Counted from the first letter of the stretch, positions 23,194 through 32,262 are shown. The stretch is DNA of 33,228 nucleotides from CAZOKH01 sp964580315 (GCA_964580315.1 CAZOKH010000036.1:1-33228); one strand, 5' to 3'. A program made the numbers and translations. The notes: a model not told the origin generated them from the sequence alone.

Positions 23194-24789
23194 TTAATTC
23201 AACGTTGCAAACACCAGGTCAGGATATTCCTTGCTCACAATTGGCAAATAGAAGCTGTCTTTAAACAACAGCACATACTGCTGGTCTGAATCCAGCGCCA
23301 GGATGTAGTGGCTGCGTTTGGACAGTTGTTTAATGCTGTCTTCATTCCCCGTCACCCAGCGCGCCGATTCGATGGGCAGCCTCTCAAGCTGGGTCTGCAC
23401 GTTATATTCATTCTCCAGGCGGGTTTGCACCACGTCAAACTGCAACTCGCCCACCACCGCCAGGATAGGTTCGCGTTTGAAGGCATCGATGTTGTAAAAA
23501 ACCTGCACCGCGCCTTCCGCTTCCAACTGGCTTAACCCTTTCTGGAATTGCTTTTGTTTGCTCAAATCGAGGTTGCACAGCAGCGCAAAATGTTCGGGGT
23601 GAAACCGTGGAATAGGTTTGAACTTGAAAGCCTTGCCGGCGCACAGCGTGTCGCCAATGCTCAAATCACCGGTGTTGGGCAGGCCAATCACATCGCCCGG
23701 AAAGGCATCTTCAATAATTTCGCGTTCATTGGCAAACAGTTTATAGGGACGCAGCATGCGCAGCATCTTGCCGCTCTGCACATGGGTCACATCCATGCCG
23801 CGTTCAAACCGCCCCGAGCAAATGCGCAAAAAGGCCACGCTGTCGCGGTGCTTGGGATTCATGTTAGCCTGAATCTTAAAGATAAAACCGGAGAAGTTTT
23901 CTGCTTCGGGCGTCACTTCTCCCTGGTCGCTTTCAAAGGGCTGCGGGGGCGGAGCCAGTTGGATGTAAGCATCCAGAAAATTGCGCACACCAAAATTGGT
24001 CAACGCGCTGCCAAAAAACACCGGCGTCTGCTCGCCAGCCAACATGCGCTGGTGGTCAAATTCAATCCCCAGGCCGTCCAGCAGCGCCAGGTCAGCCTGC
24101 AAACTTTGCAATTGAGCGGCGGTCAATCGTTCATTTGCTTGCGCTTCAGCAAGTGAAAAGGAAATTTCAAGGGCGGCGCGCTCATTGCGCTCGGTCTGAT
24201 CGAACAGGGTAATCTCATCGCGTGAGCGGTCGTAAATTCCCTTAAAAGTTGGTCCATTTCCCAGCGGCCAGTTCATGGGAACCGGCTGCATGCCCAAAAT
24301 TTCTTCGATTTCATCCAGCAGCGCCAGCGGTTCCAACGCCGGCCGGTCCATTTTATTAATGAAGGTGAACACCGGGATACCGCGCATGCGGCACACTTCA
24401 AACAGGCGCCGGGTTTGCGGCTCAATACCTTTGGCGGCATCCAGCACCATCACGGCGCTGTCTACGGCTGCCAGGGTGCGGTAGGTATCTTCGGAAAAAT
24501 CCTGGTGACCCGGCGTATCCAGCAGGTTAATCACCCGGTCTTTGTAGGGGAATTGCAGCACGGTTGACGAGATGGAAATGCCGCGGGTGCGTTCCATTTC
24601 CATCCAGTCTGATGTGGTTGAACGCTGGTTGCGGCGCGCGCGCACGTTGCCTGCCAGGTCAATGGCGTTGCCGTAAAGCAGCAATTTTTCCGTCAGCGTG
24701 GTTTTACCCGCATCAGGATGAGAAATAATGGCAAAGGTGCGCCGATTGGCATAGGCGGTCTGCATTTTTGAGTTAATTGTTGTTTCCAT
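23194..24789 (-). CDS. prfC: Peptide chain release factor 3
   Basis: A translational GTPase of 531 residues (E. coli RF3 has 529) that recycles RF1/RF2 from the ribosome. G1 SHPDAGKTT, the switch I region TSDWMEMERTRGISI, G3 DTPGHQDFSEDTYRTL and G4 NKMDRP are all present. The RF3-specific C-terminal part is recognisable from GAVQVFYNIDAFKREPILAVVGELQFDVVQTRLENEY. ATG 24789 is 10 bp from GGAG and GTG 24795 only 4 bp, so either could be used. It follows the Hsp70-like gene by 41 bp on the same strand. Confidence 0.96.
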   Translation of the reverse strand: METTINSKMQTAYANRRTFAIISHPDAGKTTLTEKLLLYGNAIDLAGNVRARRNQRSTTSDWMEMERTRGISISSTVLQFPYKDRVINLLDTPGHQDFSEDTYRTLAAVDSAVMVLDAAKGIEPQTRRLFEVCRMRGIPVFTFINKMDRPALEPLALLDEIEEILGMQPVPMNWPLGNGPTFKGIYDRSRDEITLFDQTERNERAALEISFSLAEAQANERLTAAQLQSLQADLALLDGLGIEFDHQRMLAGEQTPVFFGSALTNFGVRNFLDAYIQLAPPPQPFESDQGEVTPEAENFSGFIFKIQANMNPKHRDSVAFLRICSGRFERGMDVTHVQSGKMLRMLRPYKLFANEREIIEDAFPGDVIGLPNTGDLSIGDTLCAGKAFKFKPIPRFHPEHFALLCNLDLSKQKQFQKGLSQLEAEGAVQVFYNIDAFKREPILAVVGELQFDVVQTRLENEYNVQTQLERLPIESARWVTGNEDSIKQLSKRSHYILALDSDQQYVLLFKDSFYLPIVSKEYPDLVFATLN

Positions 24790-24830
24790 ATTCACTTAGC
24801 TCCAACCAGTAATCATTCAATCCCTGTTTT

Positions 24831-26180
24831 TTAGGCAGCGTTTGAAAGTTCATACCCCTTGACAGCCAGTCCACCCACAACCGTAGTCAACGGATCAATA
24901 TTTTTAATTCTTTCCAGGCCAAAACGATCAGCCAACAGATTGATAAAAATGGGAATTTCCGACGAGCCGCCGGTTCGCAGCACGGCATCAATCTGCCCAT
25001 CATGCAGGCCGCATTTTCTTAACAATTCATCCACCGCCCGGTCAACCCGGTCAACATCAAGCTGAATCAATTCCTCAAAACGCGAGCGCAAAATCAACTC
25101 CTTGAGCTTCAATTCGTCCTGGTTGAAATCCAGCCAGGCGTAATAATCTTTTGAGAGCCTGATCTTAAGCTGGTCCAAATCCTGAAGCAGCTTGAAACCC
25201 AGTTTCTTGTTGATCAGGGTTTCCAGTCGTTGAATGCCGTCCGGGTCGCTGCCGTCTCGGGCTGATTTGAAAATCGATGCATACTGGGGGCGGCTCAGTT
25301 CCACCATGTTCTGCCAGCTATATAACATTCCAAATATATGCGCCGGGAATGGCAAGCCGTCAGCCATGCGCGAATTTTCTCCAAAGAAATGAAACAACTT
25401 TCTCATCAACGCTGTCGTCAGGTCATCACCGCCCAGCAAGAGGCCGTGCGTCGCAATGGTCAGCGGCGGCTGGCTGCCGCCCACCTCCACCACAGACATA
25501 TCCAACGTGCCTCCGCCAAAATCAAACACCAAAATTTTCTCGCGCCGCGTGGTTTGTTGATGATACAGATAAGCGCCGCCAATCGGTTCCAGTTCAAAGA
25601 CCACATCTTTGAAACCCGCCAGGTGCGCCGCCTCCAGCATTTTTTGCTGCGCCCGGGCGTCGGTTGCTTCATCGTCTGCATATTTCACCGGCCGGCCGAT
25701 CACCACCTGTGTTACGGGTTGGTTGATTTCACGCTCGCATTTCTCGCGCAGTTGGCACAGCAAGATGGCAATCAATTCTTCGATGGTATAGTAGCGCTCA
25801 AAAACCTGTGTGCCCCCATATTTGGAATCACGCAGCCCGGTTTTAATCGATTGCAGCAGCCTGCCGTTAGCGGCTACATCGATTTCCACCTGAATATCGT
25901 CATAATAAGTGATCGCATCGGACACATCACTGGCTACAGTCATTTCCAGAACCCCCAGGTTTTGTTTCTCCCAGCGCGGGCGGCGGCCGGTTTCCTGTTC
26001 AAGGAATTTCTGCACAGCCTCCACACCCACAAATACCTGCTGATCCCTGGTGATATAGGTATAGGATGGCATGACGTATGGATTTACATTGGCAGAATCC
26101 AGCTTATAAAGCTGCAGCCGGTTATCCCGAAAGACACCCACCGATGAATTACTTGTTCCAAAATCCAATCCAATAAACAT
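24831..26180 (-). CDS. Hsp70-like protein, YegD type, without substrate-binding domain
   Basis: A 449-residue actin-fold ATPase related to DnaK/YegD. Phosphate 1 is GLDFGTSNSS (4-13), phosphate 2 FDFGGGTLDMS (219-229), and an adenosine motif like VLRTGGSSEIP lies near 400. The protein ends about 45 residues later, so the DnaK beta-sandwich and lid are absent. YegD homologues are of this size and their clients are unknown. A long insertion (about 270-370) contains charged helices. The ATG follows GGGG at 7 bp. It is the first gene of a unit with prfC. Confidence 0.9.
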   Translation of the reverse strand: MFIGLDFGTSNSSVGVFRDNRLQLYKLDSANVNPYVMPSYTYITRDQQVFVGVEAVQKFLEQETGRRPRWEKQNLGVLEMTVASDVSDAITYYDDIQVEIDVAANGRLLQSIKTGLRDSKYGGTQVFERYYTIEELIAILLCQLREKCEREINQPVTQVVIGRPVKYADDEATDARAQQKMLEAAHLAGFKDVVFELEPIGGAYLYHQQTTRREKILVFDFGGGTLDMSVVEVGGSQPPLTIATHGLLLGGDDLTTALMRKLFHFFGENSRMADGLPFPAHIFGMLYSWQNMVELSRPQYASIFKSARDGSDPDGIQRLETLINKKLGFKLLQDLDQLKIRLSKDYYAWLDFNQDELKLKELILRSRFEELIQLDVDRVDRAVDELLRKCGLHDGQIDAVLRTGGSSEIPIFINLLADRFGLERIKNIDPLTTVVGGLAVKGYELSNAA

Positions 26181-26481
26181 TTTTCAACCCCGGTTGAGGC
26201 TAACCCTAAAAACACACAGCAATACCATGCTGCGAATAACATTCTCATCCTTCCGCGCAAGAAAGAACCCGCATCCTGGCAGCACATTTCACAACAGCCA
26301 GGTTTTGCCCGGCAAAATTATTCGTGTTCCTGCATAAATAAGTGAAACGGATGTTTCCACTTCCCCCAATTGAGTACACGGCCAAGCCCGGCGGTCCTAA
26401 TATGCTGGCATCACGGCTGAGAATTTTACCAACAAAGACGCCAACCGTGAAGCATTTCGCGCCGGGAGATTATGCAGTTGC
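26181..26481. other. Intergenic stretch without a recognisable gene
   Basis: Three hundred bases between the Hsp70-like gene and the nucleotidyltransferase fragment. A 60-codon plus-strand open frame (26342-26524) has no recognisable homology pattern and overlaps the fragment antisense. The promoter of the Hsp70-like gene must lie here, but I see no convincing hexamers. This may be decayed DNA left over from the truncated nucleotidyltransferase locus. Confidence 0.5.
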
Positions 26482-26724
26482 TTATAGCTTAATAAAGAAC
26501 GGCACCCCTACGCGCCGAATATGATCCACCACATCGGGATCATTTATTTCATGCAGTATTGAGAAATCAATGATGTATGGAATAGGCAAATCATCCAGTT
26601 CAATTACCATTTTTTGCAGCACTTCAAAGGTCAAATCAGGCCCACCGCACAACGTTAAATCGATATCCGATCCGTTGTGAAAATTTCCTTTTGCCCTCGA
26701 TCCGTACAAAATTGCTTTTTCCAC
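26482..26724 (-). pseudogene. MNT-type nucleotidyltransferase, N-terminally truncated
   Basis: A minimal nucleotidyltransferase domain of 80 residues: the GS-x10-DxD motif (Gly8-Ser9, Asp20, Asp22) and a third Asp53 (YIIDFS). Complete solitary MNT proteins are about 100 residues and have an extra N-terminal helix. Here the only start is GTG 26724 with no Shine-Dalgarno. The in-frame upstream codons read TVFTRYPQ, which continues the family pattern (YPQVEKAILYGSRAKG), then hit a TGA that is the guaA stop. So the gene seems to have lost its 5' end where it abuts guaA. No HEPN partner gene is present. It could still be translated by coupling to guaA, but decay is more likely. Confidence 0.65.
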
Positions 26725-26748
26725 CTGGGGATACCGGGTGAAAACAGT

Positions 26749-28302
26749 TCATTCCCATTCAATCGTCGCCGGCGGCTTGCTGGTGACATCGTACACCACG
26801 CGGTTGATGCCCTTGGTCTCATTGACAATGCGGTTCGACACGCGCGCCAGCAAATCATGCGGCAGGCGCGCCCAGTCGGCGGTCATAAAGTCTCCGGTGG
26901 TCACAGCGCGCAGCGCAGCAGTTTCCTGGTAGGTGCGCTGGTCCCCCATCACGCCCACCGAGCGCACCGGCAACAGCACGGCAAACGCCTGGGCAATTTT
27001 CTCGCCTTCTTCACCTGAACGTTGTGAAATCAAATTGGCTTCAACCAGTTCACTGGTGAAAATGTGATCAGCCGCACGCAGCAAATCTAACCGCTCACGG
27101 GTCACTTCACCCAGGCAGCGCACCGCCAGCCCCGGCCCCGGGAAAGGCTGCCGCCACACCAGTTCGGTTGGCAATCCCAGCGCCTCGCCCACCGCGCGCA
27201 CTTCATCTTTAAACAGGTAACGCAGCGGTTCCACCAGTTCAAACTTAAGATCAGGCGGCAGTCCGCCCACATTGTGGTGAGATTTGATGCGCGCCGCCTG
27301 TGAGCGGTCTGGCCCGCTCGATTCGACCACATCGGGGTAAATGGTACCCTGCACCAGGCAGGGAATTTCACCCAGCTTGCGCGCCTCAACCTCAAAAGTG
27401 CGAATAAACTGCTCGCCAATGATGCGCCGCTTGCTCTCCGGTTCGGTCACTCCCGCCAGGGCTGACAGGAAGACATCAGCTGCGTCGGCGACAATCAAAT
27501 TTTGCCCCAGCGAACGCCGGAAAGCCGCCTCCACCTGGTCGCGTTCCCCCAGACGCAGCAAGCCGTTTTCCACAAACACGGCTGAAAGCTGGCTGCCCAC
27601 TGCACGGTGTACCAGCGCCGTGGCCACACTCGAGTCAACGCCGCCGCTGACGGCGGACAGCACGCGCTTGTCGCCCACCTGCGCCTTGATTTTTTCCACC
27701 GCCTGGTTGATGATCGACTGCGGCGTCCAGTCGGGCTGCGCCTGGCAAATTTCCACTGCAAAGCGCCGCAGAATTTCTTTTCCGCCGGGTGTGTGGCGCA
27801 CTTCAGGATGAAACTGCACACCGTAGCGGCGGTGCGCAATGTCGCCAATGGCGGCAATGGGGCTGTTGCTGCTTTTTGCCAGCACTTCAAAACCCGCCGG
27901 CAGCTTTTCAATGCGGTCGCCGTGCGACATCCACACAGCATAATTACCCTCTGCCAGCAGCGGGTTAGAGGCAGTCACTTCCACCTGGGCAAACCCAAAT
28001 TCCCGTTCACCCGATTGCGCCACCGCGCCATGCAGTGCGTGGGTTAATGCCTGCATGCCGTAACAAATCCCCAGTATCGGCAAACCCGAATCGAGAACAT
28101 AAGCCGGGATGATAGGCGCATCGCCTTCATAAACAGAATTGGGACCGCCGGAGAGAATAAAACCCCTGGGATGCAGCGCCAGCACGGTTTCAGCGGGGGT
28201 ATTCCAGGGAAATAATTCGCAATAAACATGCAATTCGCGCACACTGCGCGCAATCAGTTGCGTATATTGTGAACCAAAATCGAGAACGGCAATTGCATCC
28301 AT
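26749..28302 (-). CDS. guaA: GMP synthase (glutamine-hydrolysing)
   Basis: Converts XMP, ATP and glutamine to GMP. The 517-residue chain has the class I glutamine amidotransferase domain (nucleophile Cys80 in LGICYGMQ; His165 and Glu167 in FHPEV), the ATP pyrophosphatase domain with the P-loop SGGVDSS at 219-225, and the C-terminal dimerisation domain ending in PPATIEWE, which is the invariant GuaA terminus. GGAG lies about 10 bp before the ATG. It follows xpt by 22 bp, so purine salvage through xanthine feeds straight into GMP formation. A truncated nucleotidyltransferase frame continues directly after the stop. Confidence 0.97.
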   Translation of the reverse strand: MDAIAVLDFGSQYTQLIARSVRELHVYCELFPWNTPAETVLALHPRGFILSGGPNSVYEGDAPIIPAYVLDSGLPILGICYGMQALTHALHGAVAQSGEREFGFAQVEVTASNPLLAEGNYAVWMSHGDRIEKLPAGFEVLAKSSNSPIAAIGDIAHRRYGVQFHPEVRHTPGGKEILRRFAVEICQAQPDWTPQSIINQAVEKIKAQVGDKRVLSAVSGGVDSSVATALVHRAVGSQLSAVFVENGLLRLGERDQVEAAFRRSLGQNLIVADAADVFLSALAGVTEPESKRRIIGEQFIRTFEVEARKLGEIPCLVQGTIYPDVVESSGPDRSQAARIKSHHNVGGLPPDLKFELVEPLRYLFKDEVRAVGEALGLPTELVWRQPFPGPGLAVRCLGEVTRERLDLLRAADHIFTSELVEANLISQRSGEEGEKIAQAFAVLLPVRSVGVMGDQRTYQETAALRAVTTGDFMTADWARLPHDLLARVSNRIVNETKGINRVVYDVTSKPPATIEWE

Positions 28303-28324
28303 TTATCCATCTCCTCAGGCACGA

Positions 28325-28897
28325 TTAATCTGAAACGGCGATTTTACCATCATCCATGGAAGTAATCTTCACCAGCGATTCAATTTGCACATTCAGGTAT
28401 TCCAACGAATTGCGCCCGCCTTCAAAGGTTTTCTCGATCAATGCGCCAATACCCACCAGTTCACAGCCGGCCGCCTCGGTGAGGCGCACCAGGCCTTTGA
28501 TGGTGGCGCCCGAAGCCAGAAAATCATCCACAATCAGCACCTTTGAGCCGCGCGTCAAATATTCCGGCGACACAATCAACTCCACCTGGTGCCCTTTGGT
28601 GTGTGAAGGCGCAATGGTGAGATAAACCGTATCGGGCATGGTCACCGGCTTGGTTTTACGGGCATACACCACCGGCAGTTTCAAGTACAATGCGGTCATC
28701 AAGGCCGGGGCAATGCCCGAAATTTCAGCCGTCAACACCCGTTCGGCGCCCGAATTGGCAAAACGGCGCGCCAGCTCGCGGCCGCAATCGTCCATAATCA
28801 TGGGATCGACCTGATGATTGACAAACCCATCCACTTTCAAAATACCGTTGCCAAGGTTTTTTCCGTCGCGAAGAATTCGTTCTTTTAATGATTGCAT
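28325..28897 (-). CDS. xpt: Xanthine phosphoribosyltransferase
   Basis: Salvages xanthine to XMP with PRPP; 190 residues, the size of Bacillus Xpt. The PRPP-binding motif VLIVDDFLASGAT is at 120-132; the N-terminal MQSLKERILRDGKNLGNGILKVDGFVNHQ and the SGIAPALMTALYLKLPVVYARK stretch are typical of Xpt rather than of other phosphoribosyltransferases. A good AAGGAG lies about 9 bp before the ATG. It probably heads an operon with guaA. I looked for a purine riboswitch in the 120 bp upstream and did not see one. Confidence 0.95.
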   Translation of the reverse strand: MQSLKERILRDGKNLGNGILKVDGFVNHQVDPMIMDDCGRELARRFANSGAERVLTAEISGIAPALMTALYLKLPVVYARKTKPVTMPDTVYLTIAPSHTKGHQVELIVSPEYLTRGSKVLIVDDFLASGATIKGLVRLTEAAGCELVGIGALIEKTFEGGRNSLEYLNVQIESLVKITSMDDGKIAVSD

Positions 28898-28973
28898 GGG
28901 GATTACTCCTTAGTTAATGTATAGTCATTTTACGCTTACCGGCTGCTTTTTACCAGTAATTTTTTAAAAATGA

Positions 28974-28997
28974 GAGGGACGGCGATCGCCGTCCCTC
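28974..28997 (-). terminator. Perfect 24-nt palindrome ending the surface-protein gene
   Basis: GAGGGACGGCGA and its exact complement lie back to back, giving a 12-bp arm with no free loop beyond the centre. On the minus strand a TCATTTTTAAAAAATTA tail follows. It ends the gene at 29021 and insulates xpt. The centre is GCGATCGC. Confidence 0.7.
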
Positions 28998-29020
28998 GAA
29001 AATCCTTCCCTTCCACAGGG

Positions 29021-32000
29021 TTATTTTGCCACCAGTACAAACAAACCGTCCGTCAGCAAGCCATCGGTTTCCTTCTCACCATGCCGGGCTTTGCCCATCA
29101 GCATGGTGCAGGTGCTGCCGCTGGCCTGGCAGGTTGATTCGGTCCAACCGCCCACGCCGCCGTTCTGGCTGGCGTCCCAGTGCATCACTGACAGGCTCTT
29201 ACCCTGGAATGCCGCGGGCACCACAAAGGTTACCGTCAGGCTGCTGCCTTCAGGGGCAGTTACCAGCGGGCTGCCGTCCAGGCTCAACAATTCCACATCC
29301 AACCCCGACACAAAGCTGACTCCTGCGTCCATTGCACCGGGCATTTCAGTCGAGCCAACCTGCCCAAAGGTCACCAGGTTGCCGCACAGGCTGCACAACT
29401 GCACCTGGTCGCCGTTCGCCAGGGTGAAGGTGCTGCAAGTATATTCACAGCCCAGCGGGTATTGCTTGACGCCCGTGACCGGCACGAAATAGCTGGTTGC
29501 ATCCAAACCGCCGATGATATCGCCGCCGCCCGAAACCGAAGGGGTCGATTCGCAGGCATCGCCAACGCCGTCTTTGTCCGAATCTTTCTGATCGGGATTG
29601 GGAGTATTCGGGCAGTTGTCGCTGTTGTTGTCCACACCATCGCCGTCATCATCGCCGTTGGGGGTCGCGTCGCAGGCATTACCGGCGCCGTCGGCATCCG
29701 TATCTGACTGATCCGGGTTGGAGACAGACTGGCAATTATCGATGCTGTTATCGACACCGTCGCCGTCATCGTCGCCATTGGGGGTCGCGTCACAAACATC
29801 GCCCGCGCCGTCGCCATCAACGTCAGATTGATCAGGATTTGATACACCCCGGCAATTGTCGCTCAAATTATCCACGCCGTCGCCGTCATCGTCGCCGTTG
29901 GGGGTCGCGTCACAAACATCGCCCGCGCCGTCGCCGTCCACGTCAGATTGATCGGGATTGGAGACGCCCCGGCAGTTGTCACTGTTGTTGTCCACACCGT
30001 CGCCGTCATCGTCGCCGTTAGGGGTCGCGTCGCAAACATCGCCCGCGCCGTCGCCATCAACATCAGATTGATCGGGATTGGATACGCCCCGGCAGTTGTC
30101 ACTGTTGTTGTCCACACCATCGCCGTCATCGTCTCCGTTGGGGGTCGCATCACAAACATCACCCGCGCCGTCGCCGTCCACGTCAGATTGATCGGGATTG
30201 GAGACGCCCCGGCAGTTGTCACTGTTGTTGTCCACACCGTCGCCGTCATCGTCGCCGTTAGGGGTCGCGTCGCAAACATCGCCCGCGCCGTCGCCATCCA
30301 CGTCAGATTGATCGGGATTGGAGATGCCCCGGCAGTTGTCGCTGTTGTTATCCACACCGTCGCCGTCATCGTCTCCGTTGGGGGTCGCATCGCAAACATC
30401 GCCAATGCCGTCGCTGTCGCCGTCGGTCTGGTCAGGATTATCCACACCGGGGCAGTTATCGCCCTCGATGATATCATCGCCGTCATCATTTACCCACGAA
30501 GAGTAGATAACAGAGCCTTCAATCCAGTCGCCGCAATCCTCACCTTCGCACGTATCATAGTAGCAATTTCTTCCATTGCTGTCACACACCATTGTTTGCG
30601 GAACACCATCGCGGAACCAGTCATCAAAATAAATGCGGCTGGGTCCCAGGTTGCTGCCCCAGTAATTACCGGTGGCATCAACAGCACGATCAGTTCTTCC
30701 TGATGAATTGACCAGCGCAGCCCAGGTGTTGCCCAGGAAAACATTACCGTGCACGTCGGCACCCTTAACTCCGCTCAATCCATCGTTATAAATTCCCATG
30801 AAATTGCCGGCAAATGTGTTTTGCAGAACATTCGCATCATTCCCGGAAATCCGCACGCCGATATAATTATTGGTGAGATTGAATCCGACAATGGTTACAC
30901 CTTTGGCATTGACATGAAAACCGTACAAACCATCAAGGATATTTTTATTTGAAACAACCGGAGCATCAACTGCTGCGCCCGCATCGCTGGAGGAACCGGC
31001 ATTGCCCTGAACGGTGACATTCTTCTTATTGATCTTGATATGTCCCGAATAATCACCAGCCGCTACATTAACCGTACCGCCCTCATTCACCAGGTCCATG
31101 GCCGTCTGTAAGTCAACCGAGTCGTTGCCAACATATACAGTATTCGCGAGGATACGAACGACATTCTCCAGGTCAAAATTCAATGTGATACTGTTTAGAT
31201 ACGCCGTACCATAATTCATCCAGGTATCATAATACCCGGTCCATTTATTTCCCACTCTTTTGACTGTGCCAGCATGCAGAGAAAGTCCGGATTTATCGAT
31301 TGTGACATTCTCATTGTAATTTGTGGCTTCAACAAAAATGGTTGTGCCACTGGGAGCTGCATTAACCGCCGCCTGGAAAGGCGTATCGCTCTGCGTGCAG
31401 TTGTCAATAAAGCCAGGGCAACTGGAGCCCGTTTTGACGAACCCATAAGTTTCGCCATCAGAACCAACAAACCAGGGATCATCGCTGGTGATAACATCGG
31501 CCGCTTCCTGGCTGCCCAGGGGGATGGTTTCGCCAGTTTCATCCACCAACACCTGGTCTTTTTCAATCAAGGCCTGCACGGTTTCTTCCAAAACTGCCTC
31601 ATCCTCGGCAGGCACTTCCACCGGGCTGGCAGATGTGTCGCCGGTTTCGGCCGCCGGGGCAGGCTCCTGGTCCGGGCTGCTGCCGCCATCAACCGGGGCG
31701 GCCTCTTCTTCAGGTGCTGCTTCAGGAGATTCTTCAGCTGGAGGTTCTTCTGTTTCTTCAGGCAGCGCCTGTTCTGTTTCACCTTCACCTGCCGGAGGCT
31801 CAACATCGGCAGGGGCTGGTTCACCCTCACCGTCATCGCCTTCACCTGCCGGAGGCTCAACATCGGCGGGGGCTGGTTCACCCTCACCGTCATCGCCTTC
31901 ACCTGCCGGGGGCTCAACATCGGCGGGGGCTGGTTCACCCTCACCGCCAGCGCCTTCACCTGCCGGGGGCTCAACATCGGCAGGGGCTGGTTCACCCTCA

Positions 32001-32179
32001 CCGCCATCACCTTCATCGGATGATTCACCGGACGGCGCTTCGCTATTCTCAGCAGGCGCTGGATCGGTGCCCGGTTCATCTTCAGCGCGCACCAGGCCTT
32101 GTGCCTGCATCAGATTTCCAAACACCATGACAAAAACGACAAACAGCTTGAAAAATTTAAACAATGTACCAGACCCCAT
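29021..32179 (-). CDS. Large secreted surface protein: beta-helix and thrombospondin type 3 repeats
   Basis: A 1052-residue exported protein. Order: signal peptide (LFKFFKLFVVFVMVFGNLMQAQG, cleavage near residue 31); an acidic Pro/Glu/Ala stalk (about 32-200) with four 19-residue repeats (EPAPADVEPPAGEG); a module beginning DPWFV with two cysteines and TPFQAAVNAAPSG; a right-handed beta-helix of pectin-lyase type (about 275-520); eight thrombospondin type 3 repeats of 40 residues (DNC, NPDQSD, DGDGAGDVCD) that should bind calcium; and a C-terminal domain of about 170 residues with a CEYTCSTFTLANGDQVQLCSLCG stretch. No membrane anchor or sortase motif is seen at the C-terminus. ATG 32179 was chosen: GGAGG lies 8 bp upstream, and the GTG at 32194 belongs to that site. 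A structured leader precedes it. Likely roles are adhesion, matrix or glycan binding. Confidence 0.88.
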   Translation of the reverse strand: MGSGTLFKFFKLFVVFVMVFGNLMQAQGLVRAEDEPGTDPAPAENSEAPSGESSDEGDGGEGEPAPADVEPPAGEGAGGEGEPAPADVEPPAGEGDDGEGEPAPADVEPPAGEGDDGEGEPAPADVEPPAGEGETEQALPEETEEPPAEESPEAAPEEEAAPVDGGSSPDQEPAPAAETGDTSASPVEVPAEDEAVLEETVQALIEKDQVLVDETGETIPLGSQEAADVITSDDPWFVGSDGETYGFVKTGSSCPGFIDNCTQSDTPFQAAVNAAPSGTTIFVEATNYNENVTIDKSGLSLHAGTVKRVGNKWTGYYDTWMNYGTAYLNSITLNFDLENVVRILANTVYVGNDSVDLQTAMDLVNEGGTVNVAAGDYSGHIKINKKNVTVQGNAGSSSDAGAAVDAPVVSNKNILDGLYGFHVNAKGVTIVGFNLTNNYIGVRISGNDANVLQNTFAGNFMGIYNDGLSGVKGADVHGNVFLGNTWAALVNSSGRTDRAVDATGNYWGSNLGPSRIYFDDWFRDGVPQTMVCDSNGRNCYYDTCEGEDCGDWIEGSVIYSSWVNDDGDDIIEGDNCPGVDNPDQTDGDSDGIGDVCDATPNGDDDGDGVDNNSDNCRGISNPDQSDVDGDGAGDVCDATPNGDDDGDGVDNNSDNCRGVSNPDQSDVDGDGAGDVCDATPNGDDDGDGVDNNSDNCRGVSNPDQSDVDGDGAGDVCDATPNGDDDGDGVDNNSDNCRGVSNPDQSDVDGDGAGDVCDATPNGDDDGDGVDNLSDNCRGVSNPDQSDVDGDGAGDVCDATPNGDDDGDGVDNSIDNCQSVSNPDQSDTDADGAGNACDATPNGDDDGDGVDNNSDNCPNTPNPDQKDSDKDGVGDACESTPSVSGGGDIIGGLDATSYFVPVTGVKQYPLGCEYTCSTFTLANGDQVQLCSLCGNLVTFGQVGSTEMPGAMDAGVSFVSGLDVELLSLDGSPLVTAPEGSSLTVTFVVPAAFQGKSLSVMHWDASQNGGVGGWTESTCQASGSTCTMLMGKARHGEKETDGLLTDGLFVLVAK
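29641..30480 (-). repeat. 120-nt tandem repeat array coding thrombospondin type 3 units
   Basis: The phrase CGCCGTCATCGTC and its variants recur every 120 nt (29641, 29761, 29881, 30001, 30121, 30241, 30361). Each unit encodes 40 residues. Units alternate in small differences such as GTTA against GTTG, and 29941-30058 equals 30181-30298, showing a 240-nt higher-order copy. Confidence 0.9.
31798..32025 (-). repeat. 57-nt tandem repeats coding the Pro/Glu stalk
   Basis: CAACATCGGC starts at 31801, 31858, 31915 and 31972, a period of 57 nt. Copies differ by a few bases only. Each encodes 19 residues of the acidic stalk. Confidence 0.9.
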
Positions 32180-32226
32180 GGTTAATCCCTCCACTAGAGC
32201 AAACTAAAAAAGAATACGCTATTGAA

Positions 32227-32262
32227 TTGATCAGGCCGGTGAAAAACAAAAAAACCGGCACC
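32227..32262 (-). terminator. Intrinsic terminator inside the surface-gene leader
   Basis: On the minus strand AAACCGGCAC and GTGCCGGTTT form a 10-bp perfect stem with a 2-nt TG centre, followed by TTTTGTTTTT. It lies between the promoter and the ribosome-binding site of the gene it precedes, so it should act as an attenuator. Confidence 0.8.

Noticed and set aside
26342..26524. Plus-strand open frame of 60 codons
   Set aside because: No recognisable motif, no ribosome-binding site, and overlap with the nucleotidyltransferase fragment on the other strand.
28898..29020. Purine riboswitch before xpt and guaA
   Set aside because: This gene pair often has one, but neither the conserved purine-aptamer junction sequences nor a terminator/antiterminator pair were seen in the leader.
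29641..30480. Regular 120-nt repeats considered as a CRISPR array
   Set aside because: The whole unit is repeated, with no variable spacers, and it encodes calcium-binding thrombospondin type 3 units in frame.
29948..32207. Long plus-strand and alternative minus-strand frames across the surface-protein gene
   Set aside because: They exist because the repeats have periods divisible by three, which keeps several frames open. Only the chosen frame gives a signal peptide and recognisable domains.
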